This document shows positions 54,940-64,000 of a DNA stretch of 64,000 bases, in pieces. The notes under the pieces were generated by a model. That model did not search any database and was not told where the DNA came from. It saw only the letters and a list, made by a program, of their open reading frames with translations. A program made the translations under genes and the position numbers. The stretch comes from Hygrocybe punicea (lineage: Eukaryota > Basidiomycota > Agaricomycetes > Agaricales > Hygrophoraceae): NCBI GenBank assembly GCA_963556145.1, contig OY744461.1, positions 5,022,001 through 5,086,000 on the forward strand, given 5' to 3'. Each line of letters starts with the position of its first letter. Positions within the stretch are counted from its first letter, which is position 1.

Positions 54940-55480
54940 GTAGTTAAACACCATTCTGTCGTACTCATTGTAATAAATCTCCTCCTTACCTAGATACTCT
55001 TTCGACTTGCTTGCATAAAGCCCGTTATTACTACGCCGTGTCAGAACCGACTGGCTACCAGATCGGCTGGACAGTTGGCGGCAAGGGTACATACAGTGAA
55101 GATGTAAACGTCTCGTTAGAAGTCTACAGCGAAGGTCAGCAGTGTATGCGCAAAAGTCAATGAGACTTACGTTGAATGAGAAGATTATCGGTTGCTGAGG
55201 ACAGTAAGAGGGGAGGAGAGTATTCGTGTCACAGCCTTTCAAAACATTCTCGATAGATAGCTGTTCCGTGTGAAAAGAACCATATCGAATAATGAACTGA
55301 CAAAAGCCATGCCCGACGAAAAATTCCAACTTCCTGAAATCAGATACGTGTAGATGCAACTTCGTTGTAGTGGTTGTTGGTGTACGGCTGTTATCGAAGG
55401 TTGTTCAGGGGGGAGTATGGCAATCGAAATGAACAAAAACAGTTTCACCAGGGCGCAATCAATATTTTCAAAGGGCAAAC
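54940..55480 (-). pseudogene. Unrecognised minus-strand remnant
   Basis: Fragments read as SDFRKLEFFVGHGFCQFIIR (about 55340), SIENVLKGCDTNTLLPSYC and, further on, LTRRSNNGLYASKSKEY. They may be one short gene with an intron near 55165. No family recognised; it lies just downstream of the Plavaka remnant and could be part of it. Confidence 0.25.
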
Positions 55481-55502
55481 ATACTAAGAATATTTCCGCT
55501 AA

Positions 55503-58500
55503 TTATTCATATAACTCAATGTCTTGTGAATCACCGTACATCTCGTCCATTGCCAGTAGCTCTGCTTCATCGTGGAGTTCCTCATCTAAGTCGTCATCTA
55601 AGCCCTCGCTATCTTCGGAGCTGTCGTCGTCCCTAGAATCCGACTCCTCTACCTTGTTGCCTATGTCTATGCAGGCTCCTCCGGAGACAATTGGTGACCC
55701 ATCGTTCCCAGTATCATCGTTTCCCACATCAACATCTTTGGAATCGCTGGGAGGTAACATTGCAATACTTTCTCCATCTTGGCTCTTGGAATACATGCCA
55801 CTGTAGACGTGTCCTGGTGCCAGACCCCAGTGGTAAGGCATGAGCATGTCCCGGTCAACGAAGCTGCCGTTAAATTGATTATAAATTGGAGGAGTAATTT
55901 GTAATCACTCACCGACCCACAAAATACTGGCGCCAGTCTTTGGAATCTTGAGCACATGTGGAAATCCCTATGCCATCTGCGTGGCGCTTTCCCACAGAAA
56001 AACATGGCATTAAATGGCATCCACGTAAAACATGTTTAGGGTCGATGAAAGCAAAAGTGTCTTCCTCGCTCATGGGTAGGAATTGCAGACGATCAAGTCG
56101 CCGCAGGTCCCAGCCAGCTTGTACCGGTGCATCATCCACGTTTATAAACCATCTTACCCAAAGAAACTCGATGCGTTGGGCACGATAATCCAACATGCCA
56201 GGTCCAGAGTAGATCACGTTGACATGATAAATGCCGAGGACGCGAGCATACAGATACTGATGGTGTGGTGAACTGGTATCTTCAGAGAGGAGTAAAATGT
56301 CGCGATGATCCGTATTCGGATTGACCGTGTCCTGAGCACGTCATATGTCATACGTCGTGTAGTTAACCCACATAAGGTTGTGTCTATAAATCTGGTCCCC
56401 TTTGAAATGGATACCGTCGAGTTCAGCAGTGCTGTTGCTCCAAGAGCTAGTAGATGCAATGGAACCGTTGTTGACTGGCATCTCTGCATCCAACACGGCT
56501 TTAATACGAGGTAAGATGTGTCTTTTTAGCTTCGGCCAGAAGTCCTGTCAGAAAATTAACTGGCTGGTGCACCCCCTTTAGTGCGGAAGTCTACCTTTAC
56601 CGCTGGATCTCCAGCGTGAAGCCGCAAAAAAGAACCAATGTGCTCTGGGTTGTTCTCGGCAACACCAATATGGTGATGAGCTTCAGGACTGTTCAGTACA
56701 AATTCCATTTGCTTGGCTCCTGAAGAGGTTTGCTTCATAGACATATTCTGGCGGTGGATAAGTCTGATACGTGCTCGCCGGCGCTCAATTTGGGTTAATT
56801 GTCAGACGAAGTTCTTCTTACTTGTCCTGCCGTACCAGGATTTGGGACTTCGATGCTCGAGTTCACCCTGTGAAAATAGAAAAGTCATCAACAAATAGTG
56901 GTCGTAACAGTGGTTGTAACATGACAAAACTCACAATCTGTGAAGTATACAAATCTGTAGTGCCAATTCTTTTTATAGTAGTCACATAATCCCCTATGGA
57001 GTGAGCCTTGAAAGTCCGTAGACTGAAGACTTTCCGTTTGCGTTGGTTAGTATTCTCTTGGGTACCGCCTGCTGGCGTCGATAAGCCAACTTTCAGCTTC
57101 TGCTTTGCTTGATGACGCTGTAGAGGCTCCGGGCCATCTAGACCCGAATCCTCTTCATATCCCACATCGTCCCCGTCCATTCCCATTCATATACCGTCGA
57201 TTCCGCCCGATTCCGGTCCTCTCCATCGATTCCACTCCGGATTCCGCCTCCGGAATCGTTCCTACTCAAGATGCGATGTCTCTAATGACCCGGAATCAGT
57301 ACATATATAGTTACATATGATATATCTTCGTTTCCCGTTACTTAGTACATAGCACCGTTCCTCCTATACTCCGCTCCACTCCTCTACCATCAGTTACAGC
57401 CTTCGCTTGTAGTACCTAGTTACTACAGCACAGGATCACTCCCAGTAGTATAAAAGATGTACCCTTATACTACAACATATTATTATATCCCACCATATCA
57501 TATATATCCCATCATATAGAAAATACAGGTTATCGCTCCCCTTCAGTTCTATTTCTTAGTCCTCGCTTCATATCGTCTCCATATTAGTCTTCGTACTCCA
57601 CTCCCTTCACTTCCCCTCTGATCCGGAACCCCGGATTCGGGTTGGATTGACTAGACTATAGACACTAAACTCCTCTGATCACTTCTTAGCTGATCACCAC
57701 TTTCGTAGATTCCCATTCAGGTCTACAACCGAACTCGCCGTCACAACGCTTTCTAGCGTCCATCTCACGTTTCAACTCACGCCTGGCATAAGCAGAACAA
57801 GTTTGCGATTGGAAAGCGCGGAGTTGACACCCTAACATTGTGGTTTCACAGTCAAGGATAGCAAGGGTATCATCGCTGTGGATCCGCAATTTGGCTAGCG
57901 CATGCCAGTGAGCGAAGGTGAACAAGAGTCGAAGAATTCTCCCATTATGGAGTTCCGGCAATAAGCCATCAAAAACCGGAATAGTGCACTATCAGGGTCT
58001 TAGACTTTAATATTAATACAAAACGCAACATCAACCCACTTGTAAAAAGTCTTCGTAATTCCTTGCGGCCATTTTCTTCAATTCAGACATATTGGATGTG
58101 AAGCGTCTGATTGTGTCTCTTCGAAGCTGGGGATAAGTCGGAACCTAGAAAAAAATGGGAAGACATCCAGAATAGAAACACGGAAAACTCACTGGCGATC
58201 CAATTCGTGCAATAAATTCCCATCTACACACTCCAGGATTCGAAGTAGGTGAATGAAAAGACACTTCCATACTCCTAGTTCAATCTCGTGCAGAAGGTCG
58301 ATCACAAATAACAAGAAATGATTGAAACCGAATTTAGAAAGCCGGTCCAAGAAGGCACTCTACAAGAATAGTCGAAATTCAGACTTCTCATCCACCTGGT
58401 GGCCTTGACGGGTCACTTACAGAAGTAGGAACAAATGATTCAGGTTTGAGCATTCACTCCACGGGTGCACTGTCAACGGCGAAATTCTGCTGATAAATGG

Positions 58501-60417
58501 CTCGTGGAGCTTGAGAGACCAAATTCCTGTACCGAGGATCGTCGACACAAGCCAGCTTGATCCTATTGTTCCTATCCCTTTTTGTGCCTACAAGTGCTAC
58601 ACTTGATAATGGAATCGTGCAACACGGACATGGACATCCTCCTAAGTTTCGAATGTTAGCCAAAGGATCCTGCAGTACAACAGGTGAGCAAAGTTGAGCA
58701 ACATGCAAAGAAGCGAATGACTTTTCAGGATAGTCTGCTGAGTAAGTAAAAATTCAAGGGTAAAATCGGCGTAAAATGCCATCACAGTACTCAATCATGA
58801 TTCCATGTTCATACGCATGAAGAAAATCATCATCGAGGAGAATCCGCCATTGGGCATGAATACATTTGCGATGACAGTGGGCCAAAAACTCTGACTTGAG
58901 TTTCTTGTTGCTGGTGTATTTGTTCGCAAAATCTTTGAAGGCATCAGGTAGCTAAGCGCAGTCATCAGCAAAGTGCACGGAGAACGAGATATAGAAGGTA
59001 TACCCTCTCAAAGTAGGCAACATGTTCACATAGATTGGACGACGGCTTACATCATTGATACTTTGATTCATTGCCAAAGAACATGTATAAGGGCCAGAGC
59101 TTCGTGTTTCCAAAATTTGTCAGGTGGGTAGTATCAGACCAGAACATTAAGGCGACAACGATTCAAGGAAGTTCACAGTTAGGTTCTGGCGGGGAATCCT
59201 GGAGAGCGTTATGAGCGTCAATGAAGGCCAGTGATGTGTACAATTCGCCATGGAGGCGAATCCCCGCCTGGTCACCAGATGGTTGCCAGAGAAGCGTGTG
59301 AGGTTCATAATGGAATTGAGAGTCGTCACATTGTCGTGAAATCTTCTCGCGAATAACGGACATCAAGGGCCGATAATGAAATTTCTCCATCACGTAGTCC
59401 TGAAGGCCTGGATTGCTCATATTGTGGTCAAATGGGACTGAGATCTTGACAGGTGAGCTCCACCACCCAGCATCCTCGTCGACCCATTCATCTTTATCCC
59501 AGTCGTTGAGTGCCAACTGGTCGTTGATATTCTTCCAGTGCATTGCTCGAACTTCCGCTGGCTGAAAATCCTCATCTCCTATGACATCCAAAAGCTCCTT
59601 AAAATCTTGTTGTGACTTCTGTTTGCCTTGATTCCAGTACCATTCGCCCAATCTGAATGAGCTCTTGTTGGGATATGGGCCGAAGTTTTCATCTGGTGGC
59701 GAATGTCTAGAGCCCGACCCGACTATATTGGACATGGTCAACAAGTCCGACTCACCTTCGGGATCATGAGAAGGGAATTTCTCAGTGTAGTATCCGGAAT
59801 ATCCCGAAAGAGTTTTTGGCAGTATCGAGAATCCTCCGAAGACTAGCACGAACTCGGTGGGTAGCAGTGTCATCTTGTTCCTGAGCGGGTGGGGGCAGCG
59901 GATTCAGCGGTGCAGGGTCTGGCGTCGCAATAGCAACAGCATCAGGGGGCAAAGCAGGAGGAGCCTGTGGAAGAATATCCCTCAACTTCCTATCGTGCAT
60001 CTTCAGGCCAGCCACTCGAAAATGAGGTGGTAGCCGTCTGGGATGCTTTGTAGGTCTCACGTCGTCCAACTGGGCATTAGTTTCCGAGGGAAGGGCAGTG
60101 TCTGAGTGCTGAGGGACGTGATTGGAGGGGAGCTGAGCTTGCTGATCATCATTATTAGTAACATCGACGGTCATATCAGAAACGGTACGATTCTGCTTTC
60201 TAGCAGCCATAACGTCCTTAGCTTTGGCCAACGCATTTGACAAATTTTTCTTGCTTTGCTTGCATGTATTTTGATGATTCCGAAATGCACCTAAATGAGA
60301 AAACATTCTTCCAGCACGTCTGACTGAAGGCCGAGCCGCGATCCATGGAATAGTTGTCAGTAGTCGGTTTCTGTGTACAATAGATAAATTCATATCACAC
60401 CGAGCATGAACATGCAC
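55503..60417 (-). pseudogene. Decayed Plavaka-type transposase gene
   Basis: Minus strand, many exons. N-terminal finger remnant GRMFSHLGAFRNHQNTCKQS (about 60320); Pro-rich linker; FPSHDPEGESDL (about 59775); FRLGEWYWNQGKQKSQQDF (about 59655); DEWVDEDAGWWSSPVKISVP (about 59490); RLHGELYTSLAFIDAHNALQ (about 59265); VALMFWSDTTHLTNFGNTKL (about 59150); LPDAFKDFANKY; SEFLAHCHRKCIHAQWRILL (about 58890); NIRNLGGCPCPCC (about 58660); GRILRLLFTFAHWHALAKLR (about 57940); FSLRTFKAHSIGDYVTTIKR (about 57030); DVLRGCH-like FIDPKHVLRGCHLMPCF (about 56030); MPYHWGLAPGHVYSGMYSK; acidic tail. This is the Plavaka DDE transposase order. In-frame TGAs at 59052 and 56341 and a solo LTR at 57119 inactivate it. 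Terminal repeats not identified. Confidence 0.8.
57119..57745. mobile_element. Solo LTR (627 bp) in the Plavaka ORF
   Basis: Starts TGTAGAGG and ends GTCACA, with 4-bp duplication ACGC (57115-57118, 57746-57749). Removing it and one duplicate restores ARKR-HQAKQK in frame on the minus strand. Part of its sequence (57119-57455) recurs inverted at 62729-63064. Confidence 0.85.
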
Positions 60418-60547
60418 TTACTTATTAGATGAGATAGCCGTGGGGGTGATTATTCACGTTTAGCATCGCGTTGAAAATTACTAGTGAAAATTCAGGCTGG
60501 CAATTTTTAATTTACATGGAGCATGTAGTACTAAAAATATATTTTAC

Positions 60548-60846
60548 CAGTCATGAGGGGAGTAATGAACCCAGAATTCCTCCAAGATATTGTATCGGCC
60601 TGCTTCCATCGCGATAAACTTAGCCTGGATCTCATTGAAAAGTGGTTTGAATCCCCCAGGGAAGTCGATATTGTTATATTTGGCCCAAAGGACCGCAAAT
60701 ATAGTCTGCGCAGATCATTAAACGATGCAGCAAATGAACCACTATTACACTTATGAGTGCGGCTGCGCAAACGCGCGTATCCAACGGAATGCATTGGGAG
60801 GGGCCGGCATCATATTGCCAATGCCTCTGGATGGAGAGTATACCTA
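60548..60846 (+). pseudogene. C-terminal part of a split conserved gene (plus strand)
   Basis: After an acceptor-like TTTTACCAG, the frame reads GVMNPEFLQDIVSACFHRDK, LSLDLIEKWFESPREVDIVI then FGPKDRKYSLRRSL. One frameshift near 60753 leads into YECGCANARIQRNALGG and GIILPMPLDGEYT before a stop. It looks like the natural continuation of the minus-strand piece at 60950-62003, but lies in opposite orientation. Family known to me only as uncharacterised mushroom protein. Confidence 0.45.
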
Positions 60847-60949
60847 AAAAAATGATATGAATGATGTCCGCGCTAATGACGCTCCTAAAGGGAACGTTGT
60901 CCGCAAGCTACATAGACGTCAGAAACCATTAGAAGTGGAATAACATGAC

Positions 60950-62003
60950 ACTTACGCCACAATTAGGGAACTCGTAAATTTGGTCCGATACAATTAATTT
61001 GAGGAGGTCGTCGAGTGGTCCATATCATCCCCCTCAGATGGATGGGACAATTTTCAATACAACCGCATCTTTTAGAACTGTTTGGAGCGTGTCGAAATCG
61101 CGACAGACCTAGAAAGCGGCAGATATTAATTAGTTGTGGAAATAACGGAAGAGGTTTCATATATACCTCTGCGAGAAACGATGGGTGAGGGCGCTCCAGC
61201 GTACCAAATGCGACATATTCCCCAGTCGATGGGAGAGATATTGCTGTAGAACGTAAATAAAACGACATTTAATAAATAAATATTCTTACCCAATTCCGGC
61301 TGCCATCCATGGCCAGCCTTGAATCGCTCGCTAACTCCGAGCGAGTATATCTCTTGGTGCGCTATTAACAAGTGCTCTTCCAAACCACACAACGGCCATC
61401 TAGGAAATCCAAGGTTGAACTGGTCGTAAGCGAGATCTAGTATCTGGGACCAGTTCAAGATGTGGGAACGAATCTCATTCAGGACGATCTTTCCGGGGGT
61501 GATCTTCAAGAATGAAGGTGCCCTGGGTATATCAATACGGTACAGTCCCCGAGTGGGGGGCCGAGTGATCGGGGGGATAAGGGCGGTCGAAGGCAGAAGG
61601 GTTGGGGGGGGTGATCGGAGGGGGGATTGTAGGGGTGGTCGGATGGGGGATTGTAGGGGTGGTCAAATGGGGAATTGTGGGGGTGATCGGAGGGGGAATT
61701 GCAGGGGTGATTGAAAGAGGGATTGTAGGGATGATCGAAGGAGAAATCGGTGGAGGGGTGATTGGACGAGTGACGTTGCTGAAATCCGGCATCTGGCCAA
61801 ACACGATGCGGGGGTCGATATACAATTTTGGGGGCATCTTTAGCCTCTCTAGCGACGAGATACCATGCAGCAGAGCGCTATGCGCTGAGAAGCTATCAGT
61901 GAATACCAGCTGTATAATGGAATATCAACTTACTCTCCATTTTGGGCGCTGGGGCGGTGCCTTCGAATTGTAAGAGGAACTGCAGTAGGTCGAAGTTGTC
62001 CAT
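60950..62003 (-). pseudogene. N-terminal part of a split conserved gene (minus strand)
   Basis: Starts MDNFDLLQFLLQFEGTAPAP (62003), intron about 61934-61895, then FSAHSALLHGISSLERLKMP and YIDPRIVFGQMPDF. A G-rich/C-rich repeat (61540-61760, PPITPTIP-like) interrupts it, followed by ITPGKIVLNEIRSHILNWSQ, PRWPLCGLEEHLLIAHQEIY, GHGWQPELG, intron, ISLPSTGEYVAFGTLERPHP, and VCRDFDTLQTVLKDAVVLKI. In-frame TGAs at 61034 and 61025 precede YGPLDDLLKLIVSDQIYEFP. Function unknown. Confidence 0.45.
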
Positions 62004-62426
62004 TGATAGGTCACTCGATATCTTGGTTCATCATAATATATTCGGTTTATTCGGCAACTCCAAAAAAGTTAGCATACACGTGTGAAATACATTAAATGAC
62101 CGCATAAATCGTAAATAAATAAATAAATAATATTGTATAGCTACAACTACAAGGTAAGTACGAAAGGGATGTAAAGTACATGTAGCTAGGTATATATACT
62201 GTGTATCTTTAGGGCACGTGGAGCTTAAATAACATACATGTGCCACAGATATACACGTGCCCACAGAACCTTCCAAGGTGACGAGTCGACGAGTCGGAAC
62301 ACTTTTCGCTACCAAGTACTAAGTCCTGACATGGAAAACAGAGCCAGTCTTGCCGCAATTTAGCCAAAGAAAATGTGTCGCGACGCTTACAAATTATATT
62401 CTAGTTCAGCACTTACTTAGACCTGG
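62004..62426. other. No gene recognised
   Basis: AT-rich sequence with an (AAAT)n-like run at 62112-62130. No supported coding sequence. Confidence 0.4.
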
Positions 62427-62728
62427 ATGCTGAGGTGTGTGAAGAGGAAGAGAGTGAGTCGGATGAGGGAAGTCTTTACAGTGAGTTTAGTCGCTGGGTT
62501 TCACGGGCCTACCATGACTGACAGCCCCTTAGATTTCATTAACGACTCTGATCCATTCTCTTCCCCTGACCCACACCCTGATCGACAGTTGTTACCAGAA
62601 CTCAAAGAACACGTGGAACTGTTTCATCAGGCACAGATGATCCAGGAGCGATACAGACAGCCCTCTCTCCCGGCCAACCACATGAATCGACACTTGGATG
62701 GAGAGTCAGAATGGCAGGCTTTTTGTGC
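62427..62728 (+). CDS. Unrecognised ORF fragment upstream of LTR fragment
   Basis: An acidic stretch EEEESESDEG precedes MTDSPLDFINDSDPFSSPDP and ELKEHVELFHQAQMIQERYR. The frame is open up to the LTR fragment at 62729, where it would be cut. Composition suggests former coding sequence, perhaps the C-terminal region of a transposon protein. No family recognised. Confidence 0.25.
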
Positions 62729-63064
62729 TACTTTTATACTACTGAGAGGGATCCTGTGCTGTAGTAACTAAGTACTACAAGCCAAGGCTGTAAATGATAG
62801 GGGTGGAGTGGAGTGGAGGATAGGAAGAATGCTATGTACTAGGAGACGGGAAATGAAGATACATGATATATTACTATAAACGTACTGATTCCAGGTCGTT
62901 AGGGACATTGCATCTTGAGTAGGAACGATTCCGGAGGCAGAATCCAGAGCGGAATCGATAGAAAGAGCGGAATCGAGCGGAATCGATGATACGGGAATGG
63001 GAATGGACAGGAGCGGTGTCTGATATGAAGGGGAAACAGATCCACACGATCCAGAGCCTCTACA
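62729..63064. repeat. Truncated LTR, inverted relative to 57119-57745
   Basis: 336 bp that match the reverse complement of about 57119-57455 (shared AGTAGGAACGATTCCGGAGG, TGCTGTAGTAACTA, GAGCCTCTACA). The other 290 bp of the LTR are absent. Confidence 0.75.
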
Positions 63065-63408
63065 ACGGTTATGCCAGCCTAGACAAGGTGGATGAAATCC
63101 CAGCACCAAAGAGGGATGAAATGCCCAGGTGAGTTTTCATGAGCCTCTTTTTTTGTCAGTAACTCACCTCCCAACTCTGTTTTTCATTGTCGCCTAGTTA
63201 CTTTTTAGTGGAAATGTAAGTTCCCCTGTTGATTTGTTCTGACGATCATGCTCTCACCCCTGTCAGCTTGAAATATCTGTACCTGCTCTTTATCGACACA
63301 GATCTCATCCTGCTGGACAGATTCATGCTCAACATGGAGAGTCATCCTTTCCCCATCTTCGAATGGTCCCCTTGGGAGAAGAAAGTGCATGATTCAATGT
63401 TCCATTGA
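63065..63408 (+). pseudogene. GH47 alpha-mannosidase, last exons only
   Basis: Exons 63065-63128, 63198-63215 (18 bp) and 63267-63408 join in frame: NGYASLDKVDEIPAPKRDEM, then SYFLVEILKYLYLLF and FMLNMESHPFPIFEWSPWEK, ending at a TGA. SYFL(V/A)ETLKYLYLLF followed by D..LD...NTE(A/S)HP is the C-terminal signature of class I alpha-1,2-mannosidases (GH47), which trim N-glycans in the ER and Golgi. Only about 75 of the usual 500 or more residues are here; the sequence upstream is the LTR fragment. Whether the rest was deleted or displaced is not visible. Confidence 0.7.
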
Positions 63409-63808
63409 AGTTAATATTCCGAACACACGCTGCTGAGTTATTGTACATGTTGTAAATGAAGAGTGAAACTTGTAGATTATATTACAGAACTGCCTGACTC
63501 GACTGGCCAGCCCTAAAAATGGAATGAGATGCTGGTCACACTTCCAATGCGGCATTGCATTAGGACCAAGGACACTACTCTATCAATTATTTTAGCCTGC
63601 GATAATCCACAACTTAGCATAAAGTATATCTGAATATAGAAGTTCTCGACTCCAGGGCGATGATGACATCACCGTTAACGATGAGCACAACTTATTGGTG
63701 TGGTAGATCTTCAAGTCACCTGTCACCACGTCATTCATCGTCATCCCCATTCGCGACCCCTATGACATAGTTTTTACTTCCATCTTTCACATGCTTATCC
63801 CATCAGTA
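63409..63808. other. Downstream spacer, no gene recognised
   Basis: No coding support. Confidence 0.4.
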
Positions 63809-63809
63809 C

Positions 63810-63996
63810 TAGTGATGGTACAGTTCGGTTCTGAACCTGGGTTCGAACCTGAACCTACATGAACCGAACCTAAGTTCAGTTCGAGGTTCAGGGTAATGCC
63901 TGAACCGAACCTTAGGTTCAGTTCACGGTTCAGTCAAGGACGGAATCTTGTGAACCTGGTTTGAACTGGTTCAAACCTGAACCTAATCTTTCACTA
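63810..63996. repeat. GAACC-motif element at the window end
   Basis: Starts TAGTGATGG and ends TTTCACTA, and is filled with GAACCGAACCT / AGGTTCAGTTC motifs in both orientations. It resembles hAT-like element 1 in motif type. The right flank is cut by the window, so no target duplication can be checked. Confidence 0.5.
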
Positions 63997-64000
63997 GTGG

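Noticed and set aside
58900..58960. Stop codons before LPDAFKDF taken as mutations
   Set aside because: A GT-AG intron ending at CTTAG explains them; only TGA at 59052 is counted as a true in-frame stop.
61460..61837. Gly/Val-rich and Pro/Ile-rich frames
   Set aside because: G-rich tandem repeat; only the non-repetitive flanks look like protein.

Overview
This window looks like a repeat-rich stretch of a basidiomycete (Agaricomycete mushroom-type) nuclear genome. The intact genes have many short (about 50-90 bp) GT-AG introns. The mobile elements include Helitrons with a PIF1 helicase, a Plavaka-type transposase, LTR elements with a CCHC Gag, and hAT-like elements. Several uncharacterised proteins read like families I recall from Agaricomycetes. 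Family names are from memory and motif reading; no database was searched.

Layout. 1-309: 3' end of a Helitron copy. 310-3607: decayed MULE-like transposase gene. 5477-9640 (minus): decayed conserved gene split by a non-autonomous LTR element (7039-8806). 9.7-16.7 kb: remnants, a repeat (copy A), simple sequence, a 33-bp minisatellite and an 851-bp palindrome. 16758-19149 (minus): Gag plus protease remnant. 20.9-29.1 kb: decayed ORFs, among them a WD40 gene, with at least three hAT-like insertions and a fold-back element. 29.06-34.56 kb: 5'-truncated Helitron whose helicase/USP-like ORF is split by a small relative inserted without target duplication. 34.56-39.4 kb: armadillo-like pseudogene split by a 2.9-kb LTR element. 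40629-43989: hAT-like element that itself contains a young LTR element with identical LTRs.

45.3-54.9 kb is the gene-like part: a terminal exon, two tandem delta-12-type fatty-acid desaturases (434 and 418 codons, every splice site resolved), a single-pass membrane glycoprotein gene, a DUF6698-like gene and a divergent coiled-coil gene. 55.5-60.4 kb (minus) is a decayed Plavaka transposon holding a solo LTR. 60.5-62.0 kb holds two opposite-facing pieces of what looks like one gene. 62.7-63.4 kb has an LTR fragment next to the last exons of a GH47 alpha-mannosidase gene. The window ends in another element rich in GAACC motifs.

The main signals are: (1) a Helitron2-like non-autonomous element with asymmetric terminal inverted repeats that disrupts its apparent autonomous relative exactly between two codons; (2) a group of TAGTG-ended, 8-bp-TSD elements, each filled with its own short repeated motif; (3) four LTR insertions that all make 4-bp target duplications; (4) in-frame stops in decayed genes that are almost all TGA where Arg would fit, as expected from CpG decay; (5) a UGA-CGG stop inside an otherwise open Gag-like ORF of a very young LTR element.
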